Positions 9,658-18,833 of a DNA stretch of 64,000 nt are shown in pieces. The number at the start of each line of letters is the position of its first letter. The stretch's first letter is position 1. This DNA comes from Pseudomonadota bacterium (GTDB taxonomy: Bacteria; Pseudomonadota; Gammaproteobacteria; Burkholderiales; Rhodocyclaceae). The DNA is taken from positions 1 through 64,000 of the forward strand of contig JAGTRS010000015.1 in NCBI GenBank assembly GCA_018262195.1, read 5' to 3'. Under the pieces are notes generated by a model that did no database searches, had not been told where the DNA came from, and saw only the letters and a list, made by a program, of their open reading frames with translations. The position numbers were made by a program, and so were the translations under genes.

Positions 9658-9686
9658 AAGTCACCTCCCAGTAACAAATAAAGAAA

Positions 9687-10208
9687 TTACTTATCCGCCT
9701 TCGCCACCAAGCGCAGCGGTTCCTCCGAATCAGCCTGCCATTCTCCTTGAAGCCGCCACTCCCCGGCAGGATCTTCAATCGAAACAAGCCAACGCCCCGT
9801 CACCTCTGCAGCCATTTTTCCGCTGTAGAAGCCCTGTCCTTCAGAAGTCATCTGTACCAACTGGTCCTGCCCGGCCCGGGTTGGATGCGCCAACTTCAGG
9901 GTAATTGCAGTTGGCAATTTTGCCTCACCATCCGACCCAATAAGCAGACGGATATTGGGACCAGCCCGCATCACATCGGCACGCAGCCCCAAGCTCCCAG
10001 CCTGATGCTCCCGGCGCAATTGCTGATTTACCGCCAATCCCTGCTTGTAATAGTCATCAGTCACCAGTCCGTCATTACTGACCACTGCGAGCCACAGGGT
10101 GATGATTCCGGCCACGATTACAACGGCCGGCCCAGCCATCAAAATCCAGGGCCAGCGTTCCTTGTACCAAGGTTGATTGTCACTGCGAAGGGTCATTGAA
10201 TTACTCAT
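9687..10208 (-). CDS. ccoH: cbb3 oxidase assembly protein FixH/CcoH
   Basis: 173-residue membrane-anchored protein of the FixH family. One membrane helix lies at about residues 20-43, then the conserved DDYYKQGLAVNQQ motif and a periplasmic beta-rich domain (VTGRWLVSIEDPAGEWRLQG). FixH/CcoH is needed for stable assembly of cbb3 oxidase. It starts one base after the ccoG stop, so the two genes are very probably translated from one message. The start ATG at 10208 is preceded by in-frame M residues downstream, so the exact start may shift by a few codons. Confidence 0.92.
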   Translation of the reverse strand: MSNSMTLRSDNQPWYKERWPWILMAGPAVVIVAGIITLWLAVVSNDGLVTDDYYKQGLAVNQQLRREHQAGSLGLRADVMRAGPNIRLLIGSDGEAKLPTAITLKLAHPTRAGQDQLVQMTSEGQGFYSGKMAAEVTGRWLVSIEDPAGEWRLQGEWQADSEEPLRLVAKADK

Positions 10209-10209
10209 A

Positions 10210-11622
10210 TCAGGGCATCAGGAAAGAGGCCTTCTCGTGAACCGCGATCTTGTCGTGATTCTGGGCCTTAATATCAAAATAAATTGGGTTAGCCCCGGTC
10301 TTGCCAGACTCAGGAGGGACCCGGACGACGATGGTGACTTCGTGGTTTTCTGCACTACCAACTTCGATAATCCGTTCGCCAACAATTTCGATCCCGGGCA
10401 TTCCCTCCACCGACAGTGCATAACGCTTGGGCTCTTCTGTCGTATTCATGATCTTGAGGTTAAATACGTTCTCGATCCGGCCGTCATCTGCCTCCCGCGC
10501 CAGAATTGAACGATCACGAATCACATCCACCTTGAGCGGCACCCGTGTCGCAAGCGACCAAATGGATGCTGCGGTAATTAGGGTCAGGATCACCGTGTAA
10601 AGAATGATTCGTGGCCGCAGGATATGGCCCACGACGTCCTTGGGACCGAAATGTTGGGCCAATGCATTCTCTGTCGTATATCTGATCAGCCCCCGAGGCA
10701 ATCCGACTTTGTCCATCACCGGATCACAGACATCAATACACGCGCCACAACCGATGCATTCGTATTGCTGGCCTTTGCGAATGTCTATACCGGTCGGGCA
10801 AACCGCTACGCACAAACCACAGTCAACACAATCCCCTAGGGTTTTGGCATCCACACTCTTTTTGCGTGCACCACGCGGCTCTCCACGCTCCGGATCGTAG
10901 GTAATGATCAAGGTATCCGGATCGAACATCACCCCCTGGAAGCGCGCGTAGGGGCACATGTACTTGCAGACCTGCTCGCGCAGAAAACCAGCCTGCATGT
11001 AGCAAAATCCCGCATAGAAAAATGTCCAGAACAACTCCCATCCCGAAAAATCAAACGGGAGTGCCGCCAACAACTCATTTACCGGCGTGAAATAGGCGAC
11101 CAGCGTAAAACCCGTCCACAACGATATCAGCAACCAGATCGTATGCTTGATTGCCTTAAGACCGAACTTGCGAGCCGTCATCGGCCCCTTGTCGAGCTTC
11201 ATCCGTGCTGAGCGATCACCCTCGATACGGTTCTCGACCCACATGAATATTTCGGTATAAACGGTCTGCGGACAGGCGTAACCGCAGAAAAGCCGACCGG
11301 CGATGGCAGTAAACAGGAAGAGCGCATAGGCCGAAACAATCAGCAATAACGCAAGATAGAACACGTCCTGAGGCCAAAGAACCAGCCCAAAGAGGTAGAA
11401 CTTGCGCTCTACAAGATGAAGAAGAACGGCTTGCCGTCCATTCCACTCCAGCCATGGTGCCCCATAAAAAAGCACCTGAGTGAAAAGAACCAGAATCCAG
11501 CGCCAGTTATTCCACCAACCTTTGACTTCCCGGATATAAACTTTTTTGTGCTTCTCGTAGAAAGAAACAGGCGAGGGGGAATCGCTTGGCTTCGCCGGTG
11601 GAATATTGTCAGTGGGTTCCAT
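10210..11622 (-). CDS. ccoG: cbb3 oxidase accessory protein CcoG (copy 1)
   Basis: 470-residue membrane iron-sulfur protein (CcoG/FixG/RdxA) thought to reduce copper for cbb3 biogenesis. N-terminal region with several membrane helices includes RLFCGYACPQTVYTEIFMW. A cytoplasmic ferredoxin-like region holds two cysteine clusters, CVDCGLCVAVCP and CIGCGACIDVCDPVM. The C-terminal third is an Ig-like periplasmic domain. It is separated from ccoP by a terminator and has its own candidate ANR promoter. A second copy lies at 35783-37198. Confidence 0.96.
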   Translation of the reverse strand: MEPTDNIPPAKPSDSPSPVSFYEKHKKVYIREVKGWWNNWRWILVLFTQVLFYGAPWLEWNGRQAVLLHLVERKFYLFGLVLWPQDVFYLALLLIVSAYALFLFTAIAGRLFCGYACPQTVYTEIFMWVENRIEGDRSARMKLDKGPMTARKFGLKAIKHTIWLLISLWTGFTLVAYFTPVNELLAALPFDFSGWELFWTFFYAGFCYMQAGFLREQVCKYMCPYARFQGVMFDPDTLIITYDPERGEPRGARKKSVDAKTLGDCVDCGLCVAVCPTGIDIRKGQQYECIGCGACIDVCDPVMDKVGLPRGLIRYTTENALAQHFGPKDVVGHILRPRIILYTVILTLITAASIWSLATRVPLKVDVIRDRSILAREADDGRIENVFNLKIMNTTEEPKRYALSVEGMPGIEIVGERIIEVGSAENHEVTIVVRVPPESGKTGANPIYFDIKAQNHDKIAVHEKASFLMP

Positions 11623-11653
11623 AAGAGTTCTTATCCGTATCGAAATTGCGCTA

Positions 11654-11702
11654 TGCGTGAATTATTCGGCGTTTTAACTAACGCAATTTTGATACAGGTC
11701 AG
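11654..11702 (-). promoter_or_regulatory. Candidate ANR/FNR-dependent promoter of ccoG
   Basis: On the minus strand the sequence CTGACCTGTATCAA (11702-11689) matches 8 of 10 fixed positions of TTGAT-N4-ATCAA. An AATAAT -10 element lies at 11666-11661. If transcription starts at 11654 the box is centred at -41.5, the class II FNR geometry. The leader to the ccoG ATG at 11622 would be about 32 nt. Confidence 0.55.
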
Positions 11703-11720
11703 CCTTAGATAGACATAAAG

Positions 11721-11746
11721 AAAAACGGGGCGGCTTAGCCGCCCCG
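11721..11746 (-). terminator. Rho-independent terminator after ccoP
   Basis: A very GC-rich near-perfect hairpin (CGGGGCGGCT at 11726-11735 pairing with AGCCGCCCCG at 11737-11746) followed on the minus strand by TTTTT (11725-11721). It lies 11 nt after the ccoP stop and separates ccoNOQP from ccoGH. Confidence 0.88.
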
Positions 11747-11756
11747 CTTCAGCCAA

Positions 11757-12656
11757 TTACTTGGCGCCTTGGCTCAGGCTGAGCACATAGGCAGACAACA
11801 GATGCACCTTAGCGTCGCCAAGGAATTCCTTCCAGGCCGGCATCTGGTTCTGACGACCCTTGGTGATCGTCTCGGTAATGGTCGCTTCGGAAGAACCGTA
11901 CAGCCACACCTTGTCGGTCAGATTAGGAGCACCAACTGCAGCCATACCCTTGGCGTCCATACCGTGACAACCGACGCAGCCTGCGGAGGCGAAGGCTTCC
12001 TTGCCCTTGGCAGCACGTACGGAATCGCTCGGCAGACCGGACAGGGAGCGCACGAAGTTGGCCAGATCCTTGATGGTATCGGCACCGAGCGCTTCATGCG
12101 GAGGCATGACGCCCATACGACCATTGGAAATGGTTTCCTTGATCTGCTCCGGCTCACCACCATACTGCCAGTCGCTATCGGTCAGATTCGGGAAGCCCTT
12201 GGCACCACGTGCGTCAGCTCCGTGACACTGCATGCAATAAGTCAGATACAGGCGCTTGCCCATTTCCATGGCCTGCTTGTCGCCAGCAACAGCCTTGAGA
12301 TCCATGGCCATGTACTTGTCGAACAAGGGCTTGACGGTAGCATCCATCTTGTCAACTTCAGTCTTGTGCTGACCAACAGCAGTCCAGCCAAGCATACCCT
12401 TGAAGTTACCCAGACCCGGATACAGAGCCAGATAAACCAGCGCAAACACAACGGTAATTACAAACAACCAGCTCCACCACTTAGGCATCGGGTTGTTGTA
12501 TTCCTCAAGGGTTTCATCCCAGACGTGACCCATGGTCTTGCCAGGGGTGAACGTCGCTTTGCCCTGAACAATCAGCAGGACGGCACAGGCAAGAATACTG
12601 CCCAGCACGATCACAACTACGTACAGGTTCCAAAAATCGCTAACGAAATCGCTCAT
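11757..12656 (-). CDS. ccoP: cbb3 oxidase diheme subunit CcoP
   Basis: 299-residue membrane-anchored diheme cytochrome c that passes electrons to CcoO/CcoN. Two membrane segments are visible (about residues 8-28 and 58-80), then two cytochrome c domains with CMQCH near residue 140 and CVGCH near residue 227. The GVMPPHEALG and RQNQMPAWKEFLG stretches supply the Met axial ligands. Length and layout match betaproteobacterial CcoP. It follows ccoQ by 15 bp and ends the structural operon. Confidence 0.97.
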   Translation of the reverse strand: MSDFVSDFWNLYVVVIVLGSILACAVLLIVQGKATFTPGKTMGHVWDETLEEYNNPMPKWWSWLFVITVVFALVYLALYPGLGNFKGMLGWTAVGQHKTEVDKMDATVKPLFDKYMAMDLKAVAGDKQAMEMGKRLYLTYCMQCHGADARGAKGFPNLTDSDWQYGGEPEQIKETISNGRMGVMPPHEALGADTIKDLANFVRSLSGLPSDSVRAAKGKEAFASAGCVGCHGMDAKGMAAVGAPNLTDKVWLYGSSEATITETITKGRQNQMPAWKEFLGDAKVHLLSAYVLSLSQGAK

Positions 12657-12671
12657 TTGCTTTCCTTTATA

Positions 12672-12848
12672 TCAGCGCGGGTTCGGCGTGCTCGACGCCG
12701 AACCGTCGTCATCATGCTCTGCGAATGGCAAGTTGGCAGCCTCTTCGAACCCCTTCTTGCTGCTCTTGCCATAAGCCCACCCCACAATCCCGAGGAAACA
12801 GAGCAACCCCAGGACTGTAGTGATAGAACGCAGATCGTTGATGTCCAT
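12672..12848 (-). CDS. ccoQ: cbb3 oxidase small subunit CcoQ
   Basis: 58-residue single-helix protein: MDINDLRSITTVLGLLCFLG, then a helix end, YGKSSKKGFEEAANLPF and an acidic tail. The membrane helix (about residues 8-26), the YGKSSKKGFEEAA segment and its place between ccoO and ccoP are typical of CcoQ, which stabilises the oxidase. It starts 5 bp after the ccoO stop. Confidence 0.93.
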   Translation of the reverse strand: MDINDLRSITTVLGLLCFLGIVGWAYGKSSKKGFEEAANLPFAEHDDDGSASSTPNPR

Positions 12849-12853
12849 GGCTA

Positions 12854-13489
12854 TTACTTGACGTTCTTCAGCGCCGTACCCATACCCTGCAGGTACGCAA
12901 TCAGGACGTCCAGTTCGGTCTTGTCGCCGATAGCAGCCTTGGCACCCTTGATTTCCTCATCCGTATAGGTCGGGATACCACGGGCGTTCGCAAAACCGCG
13001 CATGACCTGCATCTTCTTCTCGATGTCGACGCCGACCGAATCCTTGGCCTTGGTATTTGCCAGGAAGGCAAATGCCGGCATATTGGACTCAGGAACGACG
13101 TCACGCGGATTGATCAGGTGAGCACGCTGCCACTCGTCGGAGTAACGACCACCAACGCGATGCAGATCCGGACCGGTACGCTTCGAACCCCACTGGAACG
13201 GGTGATCGTAGACATACTCGCCAGCCACGGAGTAGTGACCATAACGCTCAGTTTCAGCACGGAATGGGCGAATCATCTGCGAGTGGCACAGGAAGCAGCC
13301 TTCGCGGATATAGATGTCGCGTCCAACCAGACGAACTGCGTCGTAAGGCTTGACACCCTCAACCGGAGTCGTGGTCGACTTCTGGAAGAACAACGGAACG
13401 ATTTCGAGCAGGCCGCCCCAAATCACGGTAAGCAGCGTCAGCACAATCAGCAGGCCTACGCTCTTTTCAATTTGCTCATGCTTAAGCAT
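12854..13489 (-). CDS. ccoO: cbb3 oxidase monoheme subunit CcoO
   Basis: 211-residue membrane-bound monoheme cytochrome c. One N-terminal membrane helix (about residues 12-34, [20 protein letters not shown]) precedes the heme site [12 protein letters not shown]. Tryptic-like conserved regions [20 protein letters not shown] and [13 protein letters not shown] supply the axial Met and surrounding fold. It lies 16 bp after ccoN and 5 bp before ccoQ. Assignment is secure. Confidence 0.97.
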   Translation of the reverse strand: MLKHEQIEKSVGLLIVLTLLTVIWGGLLEIVPLFFQKSTTTPVEGVKPYDAVRLVGRDIYIREGCFLCHSQMIRPFRAETERYGHYSVAGEYVYDHPFQWGSKRTGPDLHRVGGRYSDEWQRAHLINPRDVVPESNMPAFAFLANTKAKDSVGVDIEKKMQVMRGFANARGIPTYTDEEIKGAKAAIGDKTELDVLIAYLQGMGTALKNVK

Positions 13490-13505
13490 TGTTATCTCTC
13501 CCTAA

Positions 13506-14933
13506 TCAGGCGTGATGACCAGCCGGAGCCAGCACCGGCGTGTCCTGCGTCTTGCCGCCAGCCATGGTCTTGAACATGTTGTAAGCCATGATCAACATGC
13601 CGGACAGGAACAAGACACCACCCAACCAACGGATCGCCCAGAACGGGTAAGAGCCCTTGACGGATTCAACGAAGCTGTAAGCCAGCGTACCGTCGGCATT
13701 CACCGCACGCCACATCAGGCCCTGCATCACACCGGCAATCCACATGGAAGCGATATACAGAACGGTACCGATGGTAGCGATCCAGAAATGGGTCGTGACC
13801 AGCTTGGTGCTGTACATCTCGGTTTTGCCGAAAAGCTTGGGCAGCAGGTAGTAGATGGAACCGATGGAAACCATGGCCACCCAGCCGAGAGCACCGGAGT
13901 GCACGTGGCCAACGGTCCAGTCCGTGTAATGCGACAGGGCATTGACGGTCTTGATCGACATCATCGGGCCTTCGAAGGTAGACATACCGTAAAAGGACAG
14001 CGAGGTGATCAGGAACTTCAGGATAGGATCATCACGCAGCTTATGCCAAGCACCGGACAGAGTCATGATGCCGTTGATCATGCCACCCCAGGACGGAGCC
14101 AGCAGAATCAGCGAGAAGACCATACCGACGGACTGGGTCCAGTCAGGCAGCGCGGTGTAGTGCAGGTGGTGCGGGCCCGCCCACATGTACGTAAAGATCA
14201 GCGCCCAGAAGTGAACCACGGACAGGCGATACGAGTAGACCGGACGACCAGCCTGCTTCGGCACAAAGTAGTACATCATGCCCAGGAAGCCCGCAGTCAG
14301 GAAGAATCCCACTGCGTTGTGACCATACCACCACTGAATCATGGCGTCCTGAACACCGGAATACATGGAGTAGGACTTGGTCAGCGTGATCGGCATTTCC
14401 ATGCTATTGACGATGTGCAGCAGCGCAACGGCAATGATGAAAGCGCCAAAGAACCAGTTGGCCACGTAAATGTGAGAAACCTTGCGAACTGCGATCGTTC
14501 CGAAGAAGACCAGAGCGTAGGCAACCCAAACCAGCGTAATCAGGATATCAACCGGCCATTCCAGCTCAGCATATTCCTTGCCGGTCGTGAACCCCAGCGG
14601 CAGGGTGACTGCAGCCAAAAGGATGATGATTTGCCAACCCCAGAAAGTGAAGGGAATCAGCGGGCCACCCCAAAGGCGGGCGTGACTGGTGCGCTGAACA
14701 CACCAGTAGGACGTTGCGAACAAAGCGCAGCCACCAAACGCGAAAATAACTGCGTTGGTATGCAACGGGCGCAGGCGCCCGAAGTGCAACCAGGGACCGA
14801 AATTCAACTCCGGCCAGACCAGTTGAGCTGCAATGATGACACCAACAAGCATGCCAACGATGCCCCAAATGACAGTCATGACGGCGAATTGCCGTACGAC
14901 CTTATCGTTGTATGTGGTTTGCGTTCCAGACAT
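13506..14933 (-). CDS. ccoN: cbb3 oxidase catalytic subunit CcoN
   Basis: 475-residue heme-copper oxidase subunit I of the cbb3 type, with about 12 membrane helices and the conserved His ligands of the hemes and copper B, for example in [13 protein letters not shown] and in [18 protein letters not shown]. It reduces oxygen at high affinity. The ATG at 14933 ([10 protein letters not shown]) was chosen over an upstream in-frame start because an AGAGGTG ribosome site lies just before it and because upstream residues are unlike the family. It heads the ccoNOQP operon and has an ANR box about 100 nt upstream. Confidence 0.97.
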   Translation of the reverse strand: MSGTQTTYNDKVVRQFAVMTVIWGIVGMLVGVIIAAQLVWPELNFGPWLHFGRLRPLHTNAVIFAFGGCALFATSYWCVQRTSHARLWGGPLIPFTFWGWQIIILLAAVTLPLGFTTGKEYAELEWPVDILITLVWVAYALVFFGTIAVRKVSHIYVANWFFGAFIIAVALLHIVNSMEMPITLTKSYSMYSGVQDAMIQWWYGHNAVGFFLTAGFLGMMYYFVPKQAGRPVYSYRLSVVHFWALIFTYMWAGPHHLHYTALPDWTQSVGMVFSLILLAPSWGGMINGIMTLSGAWHKLRDDPILKFLITSLSFYGMSTFEGPMMSIKTVNALSHYTDWTVGHVHSGALGWVAMVSIGSIYYLLPKLFGKTEMYSTKLVTTHFWIATIGTVLYIASMWIAGVMQGLMWRAVNADGTLAYSFVESVKGSYPFWAIRWLGGVLFLSGMLIMAYNMFKTMAGGKTQDTPVLAPAGHHA

Positions 14934-15002
14934 GAACCCACCTCTCGTTAATAAAAAACGGAATGCCCACCTCCCTGAAACCAAGGGGGCACATGGAAAC
15001 GG

Positions 15003-15043
15003 ATATTATTCTAGTTGAACAGGGTCGTTTTGACCTAGATCAA
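15003..15043 (-). promoter_or_regulatory. Candidate ANR/FNR box and promoter of ccoNOQP
   Basis: On the minus strand TTGATCTAGGTCAA (15043-15030) matches 9 of 10 fixed positions of the FNR consensus. An AT-rich -10-like stretch (TAGAATAATAT, 15013-15003) follows, allowing a start near 14996 with the box at about -40.5. This fits activation of cbb3 oxidase genes under low oxygen, known for ANR/FNR in many proteobacteria. Confidence 0.75.
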
Positions 15044-15113
15044 CCTACCGATTATCTAAGCCCTATTAGTTCGAATTAGCTAGCTGCTGTGGCAAGCGCG
15101 GCGGGGCGTAGAC

Positions 15114-15140
15114 AAAAAAAGGGTGCGTCGTAACGCACCC
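15114..15140 (-). terminator. Rho-independent terminator after ccoIS
   Basis: Stem GGGTGCG (15121-15127) with CGCACCC (15134-15140) and a 6-nt loop. On the minus strand it is followed by seven T (15120-15114). It lies between ccoS and the ccoN promoter, so ccoNOQP is an independent transcript. Confidence 0.9.
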
Positions 15141-15226
15141 CAACCCCAACAGAGAATTGCTGCGAAGTTCGCACCTCGCAATGTAGTCATATTGCTGCCG
15201 AGCTTCCATTAACACGTTGACGCAGG

Positions 15227-15418
15227 TCAAACTTTCTCCGTTTTATCGGCATCAACTGGCTCCGCCGGTTTTTGTGGCGGATTATCGTCCATCAAAATAC
15301 GAAAACCCGGCCCCTCAAGATCATCAAACTGACCACTTCGCACGGACCACCAAAAAGCCAGGGCAATTCCGAAGACCAGAATCACCGAGACCGGAATCAG
15401 CAGATAAACACTTTCCAT
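15227..15418 (-). CDS. ccoS: cbb3 oxidase maturation protein CcoS
   Basis: 63-residue protein with one N-terminal membrane helix (MESVYLLIPVSVILVFGIAL) followed by FWWSVRSGQFDDLEGPGFRI, the signature of the CcoS/FixS family, needed for cofactor insertion into cbb3 oxidase. Its ATG overlaps the ccoI stop in a TGATG junction, pointing to translational coupling. The tail is acidic and proline-rich. Confidence 0.95.
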   Translation of the reverse strand: MESVYLLIPVSVILVFGIALAFWWSVRSGQFDDLEGPGFRILMDDNPPQKPAEPVDADKTEKV

Positions 15419-17856
15419 CAGTCAGTCTCCACGCGTTGAATACGCAGTGAATTGAGCACGACCAGCAAAGAACTGGCCGACATGCCTATACCTGCCAGCC
15501 AGGGAGTCACGTAACCGCCAATGGCCAAAGGCAGCGCAACAAAATTGTACGCGAATGACCACCAGAGATTCTGACGAATGATCAGCAACGTTTTCCGGGC
15601 GCGACGCAAACCATAGCGCAGATGGTCAAGGTTTTCGGAAAGCAGAACAAAATCGGACTGTGTACGTGCCAGCTGAGCACCGCCCCCCATCGCCACCGAG
15701 ACCTGCGCTTGCGCCAGCACTGGTGCGTCGTTTACCCCGTCGCCGACCATGGCCACCAGCGCCCCTTCTGCCTGCAGCCCCTTGACGCAGTCATGCTTGC
15801 CCTGTGGCGTAACACCGGCCCTGACATCATCAATTTCCAGCGTAGCGGCAACACGATTGGCAACCGCCGCTGCATCTCCGCTCAGGAGCACCACTTTCTT
15901 GCCGGCGGCGCGCAATTCCGAAATCAAGGTAGCCGACTCCGGCCTCAACTCATCTCCGATCCGGAAAAGCGCCAGACAACCCGTTTCATCACCGAGAACA
16001 ACGACGGTATCGCCACTTGCGAGCCAGGACTGTGCGGCATCAGGCAAGTCGCCTGCCCCCAAGCCCAAGGCATAGTCGGGCCGACCAATCCGGCATCGAC
16101 GACCGTCCACAACGGCCTGGACCCCCTGCCCCGGCTCATTGAGCACCGCTGAAGTTTCTGGCAATTGCGCGCTTGCCGCCCGACGCAATGCCGTGGCCAC
16201 GGGATGCTCCGAGGCATGCTCCAGAGCCGCCGCCATTACCAGGCACTCCTCTTTGCTTAAATCGGCAACAGGAAGCACATCAACCAAATGCATGCGCCCC
16301 GTGGTTAGGGTACCTGTCTTGTCGAACACGAAATGCGTTGCCCGGGCCAGCGTTTCGATGGCATGCCCGCGCGTCACCAACAAGCCATCCTTGGCCAGCG
16401 CACCCGCCGAAACGGTCAAGGCGATCGGAGTAGCCAGCGACAAGGCACACGGACAGGTGACAACCAGCACGGACACCGTAATCCACAACGCTTTTGAGGG
16501 ATCGACGAAATACCAGCCGACAGCCACAAGGATGGCGACAGCCAACAGGACCGCCACAAAATAACTGGCAATGCGGTCAGCCAACTCAACGATTTTCGGT
16601 TTCTCCGCTGCGGCGCGCTCCATCAACTGGATGATGGCCGACAGGCGCGTTCCCTCACCTACTTGCTCGACCTGCACGACCAACGGGCTATCCGCATTGA
16701 TCGCACCGCCGGTCACCAGCTCGCCCGGCGATTTCGGCACCGGCTTGCTTTCACCTGTCAGCAGCGACTCATTTGCAGAACTGAATCCATCGATCACCCG
16801 ACCGTCGGCCGGCACAACGTCGCCAGCTCGCACCAGTACGTAATCACCGGGGAGCAAGTCCGCCACAACGCATTGCTCGGTCGTGCGATCGCCTGGGTAG
16901 CCGGGCATTTTCTGCGCAAAGGCTGGCAGCAGCTTGGCCAGCGCCTCGGTCACGCTCAGCGCCTTCTGGCGGGCGGTCATTTCCAGAAAACGTCCACCAA
17001 GCAGGAAGAAGATGAACATCGTTACCGAGTCGAAATACACTTCGCCAGCCTGCATGAAGGTCGCCCAACAACTGGCAGCGAATGCGGCACCAACTCCAAG
17101 CGCAACAGGCACATCCATTCCGACGCGGCGCAGCTTGATGTCGCGCCAGGCATTCCGGAAGAAGGGTGCGGAAGAATAAAAGATTACCGGCAAGGTCAGC
17201 AGCAAACTGGCCCAGCGCATCAGGCTTTCGATGTCCGGCGCCATGTCGCCGTCGGCGATGTAGACCGGGTAGGCATACATCATCACCTGCATCATGCCGA
17301 ATCCGGCCACCCACAAACGCCACAGCGCGCCGCGCCGCTCCTTGCGGGAGATTTCCTCATTCTTCGCCGCATCGTAGGGATAAGCCCGGTAACCGATGGC
17401 GGCGATGGCACCAAGAATATCCGACAGCTTGATGCGAGTTTCGTCCCAGCGCACGCGCGCCCGACGGGTTGTGTAATTGATATCCATCGCCGTCACGCCC
17501 GGCAGCCGGCCTACGTGCTGTTCATTCAGCCAGATACAGGCAGCACAGGTAATGCCTTCAAGCAGCAGGGAAGCTTCGCGCTCGTTCTCACCGAGTTCCT
17601 TGACGAAGCTTTTCTGGAATTCGGCATGATCGAACAGTGCCAACTGATCAAGCACGGCCGGCATGGCTTCACGCGGCGACTCAGGCAGGGCATCGCGACT
17701 GCGATAATAGTCCTCCAGCCCGTTCTCAACGATGGATTGCGCCACTGCCTGACAGCCAAAGCAACACATTGCCCGCGACTCGCCACCAACCGTCACCGAC
17801 AGATGAACATCATCAGGAATGGGCAGGCCGCAGTGATAACAGGAAGCTTGGGGCAT
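15418..17856 (-). CDS. ccoI: Copper-transporting P1B-type ATPase CcoI/FixI
   Basis: 812-residue copper exporter supplying cbb3 oxidase assembly. N-terminal cysteine region (CYHCGLPIP, then CCFGCQAVAQ) and a heavy-metal domain with GITCAACIWLNEQ precede the membrane region. The ion path motif is TCPCALSLATP, the phosphorylation site FDKTGTLTTGR, and the hinge GDGVNDAPVLAQA. The doubled N-terminal cysteine region is typical of CcoI rather than general CopA. No Shine-Dalgarno sequence is visible: the ATG lies 8 nt after a terminator-like hairpin (17865-17886). ccoS follows with a 1-nt overlap. Confidence 0.96.
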   Translation of the reverse strand: MPQASCYHCGLPIPDDVHLSVTVGGESRAMCCFGCQAVAQSIVENGLEDYYRSRDALPESPREAMPAVLDQLALFDHAEFQKSFVKELGENEREASLLLEGITCAACIWLNEQHVGRLPGVTAMDINYTTRRARVRWDETRIKLSDILGAIAAIGYRAYPYDAAKNEEISRKERRGALWRLWVAGFGMMQVMMYAYPVYIADGDMAPDIESLMRWASLLLTLPVIFYSSAPFFRNAWRDIKLRRVGMDVPVALGVGAAFAASCWATFMQAGEVYFDSVTMFIFFLLGGRFLEMTARQKALSVTEALAKLLPAFAQKMPGYPGDRTTEQCVVADLLPGDYVLVRAGDVVPADGRVIDGFSSANESLLTGESKPVPKSPGELVTGGAINADSPLVVQVEQVGEGTRLSAIIQLMERAAAEKPKIVELADRIASYFVAVLLAVAILVAVGWYFVDPSKALWITVSVLVVTCPCALSLATPIALTVSAGALAKDGLLVTRGHAIETLARATHFVFDKTGTLTTGRMHLVDVLPVADLSKEECLVMAAALEHASEHPVATALRRAASAQLPETSAVLNEPGQGVQAVVDGRRCRIGRPDYALGLGAGDLPDAAQSWLASGDTVVVLGDETGCLALFRIGDELRPESATLISELRAAGKKVVLLSGDAAAVANRVAATLEIDDVRAGVTPQGKHDCVKGLQAEGALVAMVGDGVNDAPVLAQAQVSVAMGGGAQLARTQSDFVLLSENLDHLRYGLRRARKTLLIIRQNLWWSFAYNFVALPLAIGGYVTPWLAGIGMSASSLLVVLNSLRIQRVETD

Positions 17857-17858
17857 AA

Positions 17859-17886
17859 ATACAAAAAAGGCACCGAAGTGCCTTTT
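17859..17886 (-). terminator. Terminator hairpin with CTTCGG loop directly before ccoI
   Basis: Stem AAAAGGCAC (17865-17873) with GTGCCTTTT (17878-17886); on the minus strand the loop is C-TTCG-G, a very stable tetraloop, followed by a T run. It lies 28 nt after the SDR stop and would end that transcript. It also abuts the ccoI start, so it may influence ccoI expression. Confidence 0.85.
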
Positions 17887-17913
17887 AGATCAAGGGCGGA
17901 GCCGAAGTATAGT

Positions 17914-18681
17914 TTATTTGGCACCCATCCGGATCGCGCCATCCAGACGGATCACTTCGCCATTCAGATATGAGTTTTCGGCAATATGTTTGACCAGCGC
18001 AGCGTATTCGGCCGGCTTGCCCATCCGGGTTGGAAAGGGAACCATCTTGTTCAGTCCATCCTGAACTTCAGGCGGCATGCCGAGCAACATCGGGGTTTCC
18101 ATGATCCCCGGTGCAATGGTCATGCAACGGATGCCGCTGCGTGCCAGTTCGCGAGCAACCGGGAGCGTCAGGGCAACAATGCCGCCTTTCGAGGCAGCAT
18201 ATGCCGCCTGTCCAAGCTGCCCTTCGTAGGCAGCCACCGAAGCCGTATTCACGATCACGCCACGTTCGCCGCCAGCATCCGGCTCATTTTTCATCATCGC
18301 ATCAGCAGCCAGGCGAATCATGTTGAACGTTCCGACCAGATTGATGTTGATAACTTTGGCGAAACTCTCCAGTTTGTGCGGCCCTTCCTTGCCCACGACC
18401 TTTTCAGCCGGCGCAACGCCTGCGCAATTGACCAGACCATGCAGGGCACCGAATTTTGAAATCGCAGTATTGATGGCATTAAGTGCAGATGCCTCGCTGG
18501 CGACATCGGTTTCCACAAAACAGGCGCGCTCGCCTAGCTCAGCCGCCTGCTTTTCGCCCGCCTGACGATTGAGATCAACCAAGACCACCTTGGCCCCCGC
18601 CTCAGCCAAAGCTATCGCCGTCGCTGCCCCCAGACCAGAGCCAGCACCGGTTACTAGAAATACCTTGTCCTTGATTTGCAT
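17914..18681 (-). CDS. Short-chain dehydrogenase, 3-hydroxyacyl-CoA dehydrogenase-like
   Basis: 255-residue SDR enzyme. The Rossmann motif is [16 protein letters not shown], the NAD-binding Asp is in VVLVDLNRQ, and the catalytic Ser-Tyr-Lys are in [10 protein letters not shown] and YAASKGG. The overall sequence ([27 protein letters not shown]) resembles type II 3-hydroxyacyl-CoA dehydrogenases (HSD10-like), which act in fatty-acid or branched-chain oxidation. The ATG at 18681 was chosen over an upstream in-frame start because upstream residues are not SDR-like and a GGGAGGAG-like ribosome site precedes it. It is a single gene ended by its own hairpin. Confidence 0.88.
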   Translation of the reverse strand: MQIKDKVFLVTGAGSGLGAATAIALAEAGAKVVLVDLNRQAGEKQAAELGERACFVETDVASEASALNAINTAISKFGALHGLVNCAGVAPAEKVVGKEGPHKLESFAKVININLVGTFNMIRLAADAMMKNEPDAGGERGVIVNTASVAAYEGQLGQAAYAASKGGIVALTLPVARELARSGIRCMTIAPGIMETPMLLGMPPEVQDGLNKMVPFPTRMGKPAEYAALVKHIAENSYLNGEVIRLDGAIRMGAK

Positions 18682-18833
18682 ATCCACTCCTCCCGGAAAA
18701 ACAGTCCACCTTTCCAGACGGTACCGTATGGAAAAAAACGACATATTACTCCCGGATACAGCAAAGGAAAAAGCTCTCCTTTCATCCAGGTGCTATGATC
18801 AGACGATAGATCAGCCACCAAGGCGCTCCGACC

